Positions 1 to 8,336 of a stretch of 64,000 nt of DNA are shown in pieces. Made by a program: the position numbers and the translations under genes. Position 1 is the stretch's first letter, and every line of letters starts with the position of its first letter. The stretch spans positions 2,976,001-3,040,000 of the forward strand of contig NZ_CP061379.1 of NCBI RefSeq assembly GCF_015624505.1. Direction: 5' to 3'. This DNA is from Bradyrhizobium commune (GTDB lineage Bacteria; Pseudomonadota; Alphaproteobacteria; Rhizobiales; Xanthobacteraceae). The notes under the pieces are model-generated. The model was not told where the DNA came from, did not search any database, and saw nothing but the letters and a program-made list of their open reading frames with translations.

Positions 1-442
1 CGGCCGGCTGCTTGGCCCTCGCCTCGATCTGGCCGATCGCGTCGACCACGGCATCGAAGGTCAGAAGCGTCGAGGCGTGGCGCGCCTTGTAGTCGCGGAC
101 CGGCTCGAGGAATTTGATCTCTTCCCATTTTCCTTGAGGAGGCGCGCCGTTCTCCTTGAGCATCTTGCGAACGGTTTCGCGTAACTCACGGAGTTCGCTC
201 GCGGTCGAGCCAACGACGTGACTTGCCATAATGGATGAAGACGCTTGCCCGAGCGCGCAGGCCTTCACGTCATGCGCGAAGTCGGTGACGGTGTCGCCAT
301 CCATCTTGAGGTCGATCTTCACGGTCGAGCCGCACAACTTGGAATGGGCGGTGGCGGTTGCATCGGGGTCGGGCAGCCGCCCGAGGCGCGGAATATTCCC
401 GGCCAGCTCAATGATCCGCTTGTTATAGATGTCGTTCAGCAT
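1..442 (-). CDS. NifU/IscU-like Fe-S scaffold-family protein (partial, C-terminus off the window)
   Basis: Read from an ATG at 442 on the minus strand, the protein begins MLNDIYNKRIIELAGNIPRL, the usual opening of the NifU N-terminal / SufU-like family in alphaproteobacteria, and stays open to the window edge. Cysteines sit in LCGST and KACALGQ, the places of the first two cluster ligands. The third position reads RHAST, where IscU has HCS, so that cysteine is replaced by alanine, and the CGD aspartate is serine. The gene is divergent from folE with 224 bp between them, a neighbourhood I associate with Bradyrhizobium. The family helps assemble Fe-S clusters, but the ligand changes make a classical scaffold role uncertain. 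Confidence 0.85.
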   Translation of the reverse strand, partial: MLNDIYNKRIIELAGNIPRLGRLPDPDATATAHSKLCGSTVKIDLKMDGDTVTDFAHDVKACALGQASSSIMASHVVGSTASELRELRETVRKMLKENGAPPQGKWEEIKFLEPVRDYKARHASTLLTFDAVVDAIGQIEARAKQPA

Positions 443-666
443 GCGATGGAGTCCAGCACTTACCTACCGGATCGGCCTTGGCGGGCGCCGTCCACGGTCC
501 TATATAGGGTCGGAACGGGTGGAAAAACAGTCCGGTCGCCAGAGCCAAACGGCCGGCGTTATGACCGCGGACCTTTTCACCAAAACTGTTCTGTTCAGGC
601 GTCCGGCGGCTTGCCGCCCCGTCTGCCGGTGACACTCCGGCCGCAAGGCCGTCGAACGGAGAAGAT

Positions 667-1356
667 ATGGACGCTGCAATCAAATCCATCCGCTCCAGCA
701 AGTCCTCCGACCGGCAGCCCGAGAGCCGCCCGGCCGAGCTTGATCCTGCCGAATTCCTCGCGGCCGCCGTCCGCGCCGACCAGCCGCGCCCCGCGCGTGC
801 CGAGGCGGAAGCTGCGGTAAAGACGCTGCTCGCCTATATCGGCGAGAACACCGAGCGCGAGGGCCTGCTCGACACCCCGCGCCGCGTGGTCGAGGCCTTC
901 GACGAGCTCTATCAGGGCTACCACCAGTGCCCGGCCGAGGTGCTCGACCGCACCTTTGGCGAGACCGCCGGCTATGACGACTTCGTTCTGGTGCGTGACA
1001 TCGAGTTCACCTCGCAGTGCGAGCATCACATGATGCCGTTCTACGGCAAGGCGCACATCGCCTATACGCCGGTGGAGCGCGTGGTCGGTCTGTCCAAGCT
1101 CGCGCGCCTGACCGATATCTTCGCCCGCAGGCTCCAGACCCAGGAGCATCTGACGGCGCAGATCGCGGCCGCGATCGACGAGATCCTGAAGCCGCGTGGC
1201 GTTGCCGTGCTGATCGAGGCCGAGCATACCTGCATGTCGGTGCGAGGCGTCGCCAAGCATGGTGCCTCCACATTCACCAGCCGCTTCACCGGCATGTTCC
1301 GCGACAATCCGGCGGAGCAGGCCCGCTTCCTGTCCCTGGTGCGAGGCACGCGCTGA
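667..1356 (+). CDS. folE: GTP cyclohydrolase I
   Basis: This enzyme converts GTP to 7,8-dihydroneopterin triphosphate, the first step of tetrahydrofolate synthesis. The 229-aa protein has a polar N-terminal extension of about 45 residues and then the full type I catalytic domain. SQCEHH (zinc ligand Cys118 and the catalytic/ligand histidines) and HTCMSVRG (second zinc Cys189) are intact, as is the GLSKLARL segment. The ATG lies just after an ACGGAGAAG ribosome binding site. hisI follows 26 bp downstream on the same strand, so the two are probably co-transcribed. Confidence 0.96.
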   Translation: MDAAIKSIRSSKSSDRQPESRPAELDPAEFLAAAVRADQPRPARAEAEAAVKTLLAYIGENTEREGLLDTPRRVVEAFDELYQGYHQCPAEVLDRTFGETAGYDDFVLVRDIEFTSQCEHHMMPFYGKAHIAYTPVERVVGLSKLARLTDIFARRLQTQEHLTAQIAAAIDEILKPRGVAVLIEAEHTCMSVRGVAKHGASTFTSRFTGMFRDNPAEQARFLSLVRGTR

Positions 1357-1382
1357 CCTCGCAATTGAATTGGCGAGGACCT

Positions 1383-1805
1383 GTGTCCACTCACTCCCAT
1401 GAGATCGAGGAAGGGCTTTCCTTCCAGCCCCGGTTCGATTCGGCCGGCCTCGTCACTTGCGTGGCGACCGACGTCGCAACCGGCGACGTGCTGATGGTCG
1501 CTCATATGAACGACGAGGCGCTGCGCAAGACCATTGCGACGGGCGAAGCCTGGTACTTCAGCCGTTCGCGCAATGCCTTGTGGCGAAAAGGTGAGACGTC
1601 AGGTCAGACCCAGCGCGTGGTCGAGATCCGCACCGATTGCGACCAGGACGCCGTCTGGCTGCGCGTCGAGCAGATCGGCGCGGCCTGCCACACCGGCCGC
1701 CGGTCGTGCTTCTACCGCAAGGTCGAGGCCGAGGGCGGCGGGGCGAAGCTTGTGTTGGTCGACGCCGAGCGGCTGTTCGATCCCGGCGACGTCTATCAGA
1801 AGTAG
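1383..1805 (+). CDS. hisI: Phosphoribosyl-AMP cyclohydrolase
   Basis: HisI opens the purine ring of phosphoribosyl-AMP in histidine synthesis. I start it at GTG 1383, preceded by GGCGAGGAC, because the reading frame upstream lies inside folE in another frame and looks non-coding. The 140-aa product has the typical WYFSRSR segment, the metal-binding RTDCDQDA motif and the CHTGRRSCF cysteine motif. It is a stand-alone HisI without a HisE (pyrophosphohydrolase) domain, as is usual in Rhizobiales. It probably forms a transcription unit with folE. Confidence 0.96.
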   Translation: MSTHSHEIEEGLSFQPRFDSAGLVTCVATDVATGDVLMVAHMNDEALRKTIATGEAWYFSRSRNALWRKGETSGQTQRVVEIRTDCDQDAVWLRVEQIGAACHTGRRSCFYRKVEAEGGGAKLVLVDAERLFDPGDVYQK

Positions 1806-1811
1806 CAGGCT

Positions 1812-1849
1812 GTCATTCCGGGCTTGCGCTTCGCGCGCCCCGGAATGAC
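1812..1849. repeat. Palindromic intergenic repeat (REP-like)
   Basis: GTCATTCCGGG at 1812-1822 pairs with CCCGGAATGAC at 1839-1849 around a GC-rich 16-nt centre, directly after the hisI stop. Short GTCATTCCGGG...CCCGGAATGAC elements recur between genes in Bradyrhizobium chromosomes. It may also terminate or protect the folE-hisI transcript. Confidence 0.6.
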
Positions 1850-1862
1850 GGCGGGCGCCGAA

Positions 1863-1877
1863 TTAACCCCGCATTAA
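1863..1877. promoter_or_regulatory. Candidate CtrA box
   Basis: TTAA at 1863-1866, seven bases, then TTAA at 1874-1877 exactly matches the TTAA-N7-TTAA consensus for the cell-cycle regulator CtrA. It ends 80 bp before the start codon of the transglycosylase-like gene. The motif match is seen; binding is inferred. Confidence 0.45.
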
Positions 1878-1957
1878 CCATACCTGTCCCAGGTTGGCAC
1901 GACAGGGCGCCGAATTGCCGGCGCCGCTCAACGCCGCGCGGGCCGGGCAATTCCATC

Positions 1958-2977
1958 ATGTCGGTCGACAATTCCAGTGCCACGCAGACCGCCGCAACTG
2001 ACGGGGCGCGTCGCGTTGCCGGCGCCATCAAGCAGGCCTCGAACATCACCGGCGTCAGTTTCCAGTACATGCTGACCACGGCGAAGATGGAGTCCGATTT
2101 CGATCCGTCGGCCGGCGCCACCACCTCGTCTGCGCACGGGCTCTACCAGTTCATCGACCAGACCTGGCTGGGCACGGTGAAGGAGGCGGGCACCCAGCTC
2201 GGCTATGGCAATTATTCCGACGCCATCACCAGGACGTCGTCGGGCACGTACGCGGTCGACGATCCCGTGATGAAGCGGTCGATCATGAAGCTGCGCGACG
2301 ATCCCGAAGCAGCCTCCAGCATGGCGGCGGCGCTGACGCAGTCCAACAGCTTCAAGCTCACCGGGCTGCTCGGCCGCAGGCCGTCCGACAGCGAGCTCTA
2401 CATGGCGCATTTCATGGGCGTCGGCGGCGCGGCCAAGCTGATCGCCAATGCCGAGGACAATCCGCAGGCGGTCGGCGCGCGGCTGTTTCCCAATGCGGCG
2501 TCCGCCAACCGATCGATCTTCTACGCCAAGGACGGCCGCGCGCGCAGCGTCTCCGAAGTCTATTCGGTGCTGAACGCCCGCTATGCCAGCGCGGCGAATG
2601 CGAAATCGACGCGCAGCGCGATGGCGATGTATGGCGACACGCCGTCGACCACGCAGGTCGCGAGCGCCAACGGCGTGCAGGCCGCCGCGCCCATGGTCAA
2701 TGGCGCAGCCTACCTCCAGACCTTTCCGGACACGCGCGGGGTGACGCCGGTCAGCGCGACGTCGTCCTCGACGACGGTGGCCGACAACGCACCGACCACA
2801 CCGGTGTTTCGCTCGATCTACCAGCCCGGCGATGCAACCCAGCCGGTCTCGACCACGGTGCAGAAATTGTGGGGCAACAACGCCTCGCTCACGTCCGTCG
2901 CATCAACGACGCCCGACGTAAGGCCGCCGCAACCGCTCGATCTGTTCAGCGATCGCAGCGGCACATTCTCGAGCTAG
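1958..2977 (+). CDS. Lytic transglycosylase-like protein
   Basis: The 339-aa protein carries an SLT/lysozyme-like fold in its N-terminal half: AKMESDFDP holds the likely catalytic Glu, followed by SSAHGLYQFIDQTW, the usual G-L-Y/F-Q motif of transglycosylases. The C-terminal third is low-complexity, rich in Thr, Ser and Ala. The frame is open further upstream, but ATG 1958 is where family-like sequence begins. I see no clear signal peptide, which is common for flagellum-associated or specially exported members. A perfect CtrA-type box lies 80 bp upstream, which would fit a cell-cycle or motility role. The exact substrate is not shown by the sequence. Confidence 0.85.
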   Translation: MSVDNSSATQTAATDGARRVAGAIKQASNITGVSFQYMLTTAKMESDFDPSAGATTSSAHGLYQFIDQTWLGTVKEAGTQLGYGNYSDAITRTSSGTYAVDDPVMKRSIMKLRDDPEAASSMAAALTQSNSFKLTGLLGRRPSDSELYMAHFMGVGGAAKLIANAEDNPQAVGARLFPNAASANRSIFYAKDGRARSVSEVYSVLNARYASAANAKSTRSAMAMYGDTPSTTQVASANGVQAAAPMVNGAAYLQTFPDTRGVTPVSATSSSTTVADNAPTTPVFRSIYQPGDATQPVSTTVQKLWGNNASLTSVASTTPDVRPPQPLDLFSDRSGTFSS

Positions 2978-3135
2978 CCCGCCGTCGCCCGGGCTGGGCT
3001 ACCGTCAGCCCTTAACAAATCATCAATAAAACCAGCCAGTTATGGTGAACGCTTTGTTAAGCGTCGTGGTTTATTTTGTGTTGCAGGTGACAAGCCGTCA
3101 CCGCACCGTTTTTCGTTGCGTAAGCCGGAAGCAGC

Positions 3136-4311
3136 ATGATTGTTCGGCAGTTCATCAATTGGATCAGGACTGCGCCCGCCGGTGAGCGGGCCGAGGCGAC
3201 GCGGGCATTGGCCCGGGCCTGGCTGATCTCAGACCTTTCCCGTGACGACCGCATCGCCGCCGAAGGCGCGCTCTTGATGCTGCTCGACGATCCGTCGCCG
3301 CTGGTGCGGCAGGCGATGGCCGAAGCCTTTGCCCGCAGCACCGATGCGCCGGCGGCGATCGTGCGGGCGCTGTCGGCGGACCAGCCGTCCGTCGCGCTGC
3401 CCGTGCTCGAACATTCTCCGCTGCTGATCGATGCCGATCTCGTCGACATCGTCGCAACCGGCAATGACGAGGTGCAGTGCGCGATCGCCCGCCGCGTCGC
3501 GCTGCCGGCCTCCGTCTGCGCCGCCATCGCCGAAGTCGGCTGCGCGGCCGCGGCGCTCGAGCTGATCGAAAATTCCTGCGCCGAGCTCGCGCCGTTCTCC
3601 TGGGATCGCATCGTCGAGCGTCACGGCCATCTCGCTGCGATTCGCGAAGCGATGCTGGTGCTGGAGGACCTGCCGGCCGCAACGCGCGCCGCGCTGGTCG
3701 CAAAGCTCTCCGAGACGCTGGCACAATTCGTGGTGGCGCGGAACTGGCTCAGCGCCGACCGCGCCGAGCGCATGACGATCGAGGCGCGTGACCGCTCCAC
3801 CATGAACATCGCGGCGCGCTCGCGCGGCGAGGACATGCAGGGCCTGGTGCGGCACCTCCGTATCACCGGCCAGCTCACCGCCGGCCTGATCCTGCGCGCG
3901 CTGCTCTCGAGCAATCTCGAGCTGTTCGACGCGGCGCTCGCCGAACTCGCCGATCTGCCGCTGGCCCGCGTCTCGGCGCTGCTGCACGACCGCGGCGGCA
4001 ACAGCCTGCACGCGCTGCTTCGTCGCGCCGGGCTGCCCGAGGCGACGTTTGCGGCTTTCCAAGTGGCGCTCGACGCCTGCCATGAACAGGGCTTTGTCGA
4101 CACCGACGACAGTGCGGCGCGGCTGCGCCGGCGCATGGTCGAGCGCGTGCTCACCCATTGCGAGACCGATCGCGATGCCACCGAACCGCTGATGGTGCTG
4201 CTCCGCCGCTTTGCCACCGAGTCCGCGCGCGAAGAAGCACGGTTGTTCTGCGACGAGGTCGTCGCAGACGATGCGATCGACCCGGGTTACGACGATCTGA
4301 TCGCGGCGTAA
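3136..4311 (+). CDS. DUF2336 domain-containing protein
   Basis: The 391-aa protein is almost wholly alpha-helical with HEAT-like character: DDPSPLVRQAMAEAFA and later repeats resemble DUF2336, a family common in alphaproteobacteria and often found near regulators of motility or cell cycle. It has no signal peptide, membrane span or catalytic motif that I can see. The start follows a weak GGAAGCAGC site. A near-match to the CtrA motif (TTAA-N7-TCAA, 3012-3026) lies about 110 bp upstream, along with a small ACGCTT/AAGCGT hairpin. Function is unknown; a regulatory or scaffold role is inferred from family context only. Confidence 0.85.
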   Translation: MIVRQFINWIRTAPAGERAEATRALARAWLISDLSRDDRIAAEGALLMLLDDPSPLVRQAMAEAFARSTDAPAAIVRALSADQPSVALPVLEHSPLLIDADLVDIVATGNDEVQCAIARRVALPASVCAAIAEVGCAAAALELIENSCAELAPFSWDRIVERHGHLAAIREAMLVLEDLPAATRAALVAKLSETLAQFVVARNWLSADRAERMTIEARDRSTMNIAARSRGEDMQGLVRHLRITGQLTAGLILRALLSSNLELFDAALAELADLPLARVSALLHDRGGNSLHALLRRAGLPEATFAAFQVALDACHEQGFVDTDDSAARLRRRMVERVLTHCETDRDATEPLMVLLRRFATESAREEARLFCDEVVADDAIDPGYDDLIAA

Positions 4312-4471
4312 CTAGATACCTTAGAGCCAAGGTTGCAGCTCTGACGCCGCCAAGGATTCTCCTTAGGAATCAATGACGGTTCTACTGTGCATGGGGTTGT
4401 TTTCCCGGAATAGGTCCCGCTGGTGCCGCCGTGCGAAGTACCTTTGCGATTCCCCGTAACGATGGGAACTC

Positions 4472-5050
4472 TTACTCCGCCGGCGCGATGCTCGGCGCGA
4501 GGATCACCTCGAGATGCTCGGGGCGGTCGCGGTTGACGTCGGCGAGATAGTCGTCGGCGACCTTGCGCAGACGGCGGCTGAGCTCGGCGGAGACGCTGAT
4601 GCTGTCAAGCTTCGTGTTCTCGTGCACGATGGCCAGGATGGCGTTGATATGGTGCGTGAACAGCTCGGCCGGCACTTTCTCGAGGATCGGGGCGTGCTCG
4701 ATGACGCGGCACAGGCTTTCGGCAATTCCAGCGGCCGCCGGAAAGCCGAATGTCGCGGCGTCGCCCTTGATGTCGTGCGCGGCGCGGAACAGCTCGTCGC
4801 GCCGGTCCTTGCTGAAGCCGCCGTTGCGGATGGCGTCGTAGGCAGCCGACAGGCGGTTGACCTCGGTCGTCATCCAGTCCTTGAACTCGCCGGAGAGGCC
4901 CGCCAAGGCCTGCTCGGCGCGGCCGACCGGATCATCCATGTCCTTTTCCGCGACCCGGCGCAGTACCTTGCGCAGCGGATTCGGCTGCGTGATCACGTGA
5001 TGCGTGGCGAAGGCCTTGACCTCGATGTCCTTTGCGTTGTTCTTCGCCAT
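4472..5050 (-). CDS. Hpt (histidine phosphotransfer) domain protein
   Basis: The 192-aa soluble protein contains FRAAHDIKGDAATFGF, the H-x-x-K-G motif of Hpt domains with the phosphorylatable His. The flanks are helical, as expected for a four-helix Hpt bundle. There is no kinase or receiver domain, so it would act as a stand-alone phosphotransfer protein. It lies 30 bp downstream of an orphan receiver protein on the same strand, and the two very likely form an operon and may be partners. No cognate histidine kinase is present in the window. Confidence 0.88.
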   Translation of the reverse strand: MAKNNAKDIEVKAFATHHVITQPNPLRKVLRRVAEKDMDDPVGRAEQALAGLSGEFKDWMTTEVNRLSAAYDAIRNGGFSKDRRDELFRAAHDIKGDAATFGFPAAAGIAESLCRVIEHAPILEKVPAELFTHHINAILAIVHENTKLDSISVSAELSRRLRKVADDYLADVNRDRPEHLEVILAPSIAPAE

Positions 5051-5080
5051 GATGCCTGCCTCGCCGGGTGAGACGTTGCG

Positions 5081-5626
5081 CTAGATGGAGGAGCGGGCCT
5101 TGTCGAGCAGCGAGGGCTGCTGGAGCACCTCGTGCTTTTCGCCGACGCGGCGCTCGGGGCCCATATAGGCGGATGCGGTGTTGCGACGCCGGTCCGGGCC
5201 GAAATAGGTCTTGGTCTTGATGAAGGGCCGGGGGCTGGCGACGACGTTGAGGATGCGCTGGTAGAGGCCCTTGGCCGAGATCGGCTTGGCCAGGAATTCG
5301 GTGACGCCGGCATCGCGCGCAACCGTGACGCGGCGCTTCTCGGAATGGCCGGTTAGCATGATGATCGGCGCGTAGGGATTGCCCTTGGATTCCGGCTGCC
5401 GGATCATCTGCGCGAGCTCGAGCCCGTCGAAGATCGGCATGGCCCAGTCGGTGATGACGATGTCGGGCACGTAGTGGCTGTACATTTCGAGCGCGGTGGC
5501 GCCGTCCTCGGCCTCATAGACCTCGCGCGCGCCAAACGAATGCAACAGCGTCCGCAGGATGCGGCGCATGTGCGGATTGTCGTCGCAGACGAGAAAGCGC
5601 AGCTTGTTGAAGTCGATGCGGAACAT
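5081..5626 (-). CDS. Response regulator, receiver domain with C-terminal tail
   Basis: Residues about 8-125 form a CheY-like receiver: CDDN gives the acidic pocket, VITDWAMP holds the phospho-acceptor Asp, MLTGHS and FLAKPIS give the switch Thr and conserved Lys. There is no DNA-binding output domain. The roughly 55-residue tail holds two similar GPDRR / GPERR motifs, seen in other alphaproteobacterial single-domain regulators but of unclear function to me. The gene lies upstream of the Hpt gene, so a phosphorelay pair is likely. An 11-bp inverted repeat lies in the presumed promoter. Confidence 0.9.
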   Translation of the reverse strand: MFRIDFNKLRFLVCDDNPHMRRILRTLLHSFGAREVYEAEDGATALEMYSHYVPDIVITDWAMPIFDGLELAQMIRQPESKGNPYAPIIMLTGHSEKRRVTVARDAGVTEFLAKPISAKGLYQRILNVVASPRPFIKTKTYFGPDRRRNTASAYMGPERRVGEKHEVLQQPSLLDKARSSI

Positions 5627-5650
5627 GACGCCCGGGCCAAAGCGGTCAAC

Positions 5651-5685
5651 CTTCGTTAACCATATCGTGCCGAGGGTTAACGAAG
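5651..5685. promoter_or_regulatory. Inverted repeat upstream of the response-regulator gene
   Basis: CTTCGTTAACC at 5651-5661 and GGTTAACGAAG at 5675-5685 are perfect inverted copies separated by 13 bases. Both arms contain GTTAAC. It sits 25-59 bp upstream of the receiver gene and beyond the nadK stop codon, so it is a good operator candidate. The spacing does not match the standard CtrA box. Confidence 0.5.
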
Positions 5686-5721
5686 CGTTGCGGCGAGGCG
5701 TCCGACTTGGCGTCCGGTGGT

Positions 5722-6501
5722 TCAGTAGCCGAACTGCTCACGCAAAATGCGCTCTTCGAGGCTGTGGCCGGGGTCGAAAAGCATCCGCATCGAGATGGTC
5801 CTGTCGGACAGGACCTCGACGCGCCGGACCCTGCGCACCTCCTCGTGGTCCGCGACCGCAGCGACAGGGCGCTTGTCGTCTTCCAGCACCTCGATCACGA
5901 CGTAGGCCGTGTTGGGCAGCAGGGCACCGCGCCAGCGCCGCGGCCGGAAGGCGCTGATCGGCGTCAGCGCCAGCAATGCGGCGTTGATCGGCAGGATGGG
6001 CCCTTGGGCCGACAGATTGTAGGCGGTCGAGCCCGCCGGCGTCGCCACGATGATGCCGTCGGCGATCAGCTCGGGCATGCGCTCGCGCTCGTCGATCAGG
6101 ATCCGCAGGCGCGCCGCCTGGGAGGTCTGTCGGAACAGATAGACCTCGTTGATGGCGTGATGCAAATGGACGCGGTCATTGGCATCGGTCGCGCGCATCA
6201 GCAGCGGATTGATCTCGGATTCATGCGCCGCCTCGAGCCGCGCGCGCAGATCGTGCGCCGAGTATTCATTCATGAGGAAGCCGACCGTGCCGCGATGCAT
6301 GCCGTAGATCGGCTTCCCTGAACGCATATGCTGGTGCAGCGTCTGGAGCATCAGCCCATCGCCGCCGAGCGCGACCACGACGTCGGCCTCGCTCGGATCG
6401 CAATTGCCATATTGCGCGGTGAGCTGATGGAAGGCTGCCTGCGCTTCGCTGCTCGGGCTGGCGACGAAGGCGATCCGGTCGTAACGCGAGGGCTTGGTCA
6501 T
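5722..6501 (-). CDS. nadK: NAD kinase
   Basis: This enzyme phosphorylates NAD to NADP in the cytoplasm. The 259-aa protein has the canonical GGDG motif at residues 46-49, INEVYLFR (the conserved Asn-Glu pair) and [16 protein letters not shown], which corresponds to the family GSTAY motif. Length and order match bacterial NadK. It is the standard housekeeping kinase, in contrast to the diverged relative at 53985-54920 that has GQDG. It lies upstream of the response regulator/Hpt pair on the same strand, separated from it by an inverted repeat. Confidence 0.95.
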   Translation of the reverse strand: MTKPSRYDRIAFVASPSSEAQAAFHQLTAQYGNCDPSEADVVVALGGDGLMLQTLHQHMRSGKPIYGMHRGTVGFLMNEYSAHDLRARLEAAHESEINPLLMRATDANDRVHLHHAINEVYLFRQTSQAARLRILIDERERMPELIADGIIVATPAGSTAYNLSAQGPILPINAALLALTPISAFRPRRWRGALLPNTAYVVIEVLEDDKRPVAAVADHEEVRRVRRVEVLSDRTISMRMLFDPGHSLEERILREQFGY

Positions 6502-6776
6502 GGCTTCCGGGGCAGGGCCGCTGGCTCGAGAAAGTTCCGCCGGGCTCGTCTATACGACCTGGGCCGCTATTGTCGAGGACGACCGCCCCTAAAGCAAATG
6601 GGCGAACGGTCAGGCGGGCGCCAGTCCGGATTCAGGGTAAAGCCGGGCCTATCGGGCCGGGATAGCCAGTCTCCGGCCTCCGATCCCCCAAACCGACGCA
6701 ATTGGCGACTAGACCTTCGGCCATCGCTGGCCGGTGCCCGACCACGTGTGACCGCGGCCGGGCAGGGAGGATGATC

Positions 6777-8336
6777 ATGGTCATGAGTTTGCCGGCCTTG
6801 CGCCGCGTCGGGCTGGTGGTGGCGTTAGCTGCCTTTGCGCTGACAGGCGTTGCCCGTGCGGACGATCCGCCGCAGCCGCGCAGCGAGGCGGCCGCCCCCG
6901 CCGGACAGAAAGGCGGGCGCGGCGGCAATTCGCAGACGACGGCGCCATCCGCCACCGAGCAGCATCGTCTGCCGCCGGACTCGACGACGAAACAGACGCT
7001 CGATCTGCCCGGCCGCACGCTCAACTTCGCCGCGACTGCAGGCTCGATCCGCGTGTTCGACGACAAGGGCGAGCCGCTGGCCGATATCGCCTACACGTCC
7101 TACGAGCTCGACGGCGCTGATCGCGCCACGCGCCCGGTGACGTTCCTGTTCAATGGCGGTCCTGGAGCGTCCTCAGCGTGGCTCCAGTTCGGCAATGCCG
7201 GGCCATGGCGGCTGCCGCTCGACGGCGAGGCGCTGTCGCCCTCGGCCTCGCCCGAAGTCAGGCCGAACGCCGAGACCTGGCTCGACTTCACCGATCTCGT
7301 CTTCATCGATCCCGTCGGCACCGGGTATAGCCGCGTCGTTGCGAGCGGAGAGGATGCGCGAAAACGGTTCTACACGGTCGATGGCGACGTCAATTCGATC
7401 GCGCTCGTGATCCGCCGCTGGCTCGAGAAGCATGACCGGCTGGTCTCGCCGAAATACGTCGCGGGCGAGAGCTACGGCGGCATTCGCGGGCCGAAGGTGG
7501 TGCGCCAGTTGCAGCTCCAGCACGGCGTCGGCGTCAGGGGATTGATCCTGGTGTCGCCGTTACTCGACTTCCGCGAGTTCACCGGCACCAGCCTTCTGCA
7601 ATATGTCGCGACGCTGCCGAGCTATGTGGCGGTTGCGCGCGAGGCCAAGGGACCGGTCACGCGCGCCGATCTCGCCGATGTCGAGGCCTATGCACGCGGT
7701 GAGTTCTTGAACGATCTCGTCAAGGGCGAGGCAGACAAGGAGGCCACCAATCGTCTCGCCGACAAGGTCGCGTCGCTGACCGGCATCGACCAGGCCGTGA
7801 GCCGCAGGCTCGCCGGTCGCCTCGATGTCGGTGAATTCCGCCGCGAGCTCGACCGCAAGAACGGCAAGGTGACAGGTCGCTACGATGCTTCTGTGCGCGG
7901 GTACGATCCCTATCCGGATTCGGGCAATTCCCGGTTCGGCGATCCCTCCGGAGACGCGCTTCAGGCACCGCTGACGAGCGCTGCGGTCGATGTCCTCTCG
8001 CGCAGGCTCAACTGGCGGCCGGACGGCTCCTATGAAGTCCTGAATGGCGCGGTCGAGGGCCAATGGGATTTCGGCCGCGGCATCAACCCGCCGCAATCGG
8101 TGTCGGATCTGCGCCTGATCCTCGCCAACGATGGCAGGCTGACCGTGCTGGTCGGGCACGGCCTGTTCGACCTTGCCACGCCCTATTTCGGATCGAAGCG
8201 GGCGCTCGACCAGTTGCCGGCCTTCGCCACGTCGCGCGTGAAATTCGTCGTCTATCCCGGCGGCCACATGTTCTATTCGCGCGACGGCTCGCGGCAGGCG
8301 TTTCGCAGCGAGGTCGAGGCGTTGATCAGGGAGTAG
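6777..8336 (+). CDS. Exported S10-family serine carboxypeptidase-like protein
   Basis: After a signal peptide (cleavage probably near GVARADDP) and a Gly/Gln-rich linker come the features of peptidase family S10: FLFNGGPGASS, the GESYGG nucleophile elbow with catalytic Ser, DLATPYF carrying the Asp, and YPGGHMFY with the His. The alpha/beta-hydrolase core is full length, about 519 aa. ATG 6777 gives six bases to the AGGGAGG ribosome binding site; ATG 6771 and 6783 are also in frame. The gene overlaps the convergent serine hydrolase gene by 11 bp. It probably acts on peptides in the periplasm. Confidence 0.88.
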   Translation: MVMSLPALRRVGLVVALAAFALTGVARADDPPQPRSEAAAPAGQKGGRGGNSQTTAPSATEQHRLPPDSTTKQTLDLPGRTLNFAATAGSIRVFDDKGEPLADIAYTSYELDGADRATRPVTFLFNGGPGASSAWLQFGNAGPWRLPLDGEALSPSASPEVRPNAETWLDFTDLVFIDPVGTGYSRVVASGEDARKRFYTVDGDVNSIALVIRRWLEKHDRLVSPKYVAGESYGGIRGPKVVRQLQLQHGVGVRGLILVSPLLDFREFTGTSLLQYVATLPSYVAVAREAKGPVTRADLADVEAYARGEFLNDLVKGEADKEATNRLADKVASLTGIDQAVSRRLAGRLDVGEFRRELDRKNGKVTGRYDASVRGYDPYPDSGNSRFGDPSGDALQAPLTSAAVDVLSRRLNWRPDGSYEVLNGAVEGQWDFGRGINPPQSVSDLRLILANDGRLTVLVGHGLFDLATPYFGSKRALDQLPAFATSRVKFVVYPGGHMFYSRDGSRQAFRSEVEALIRE

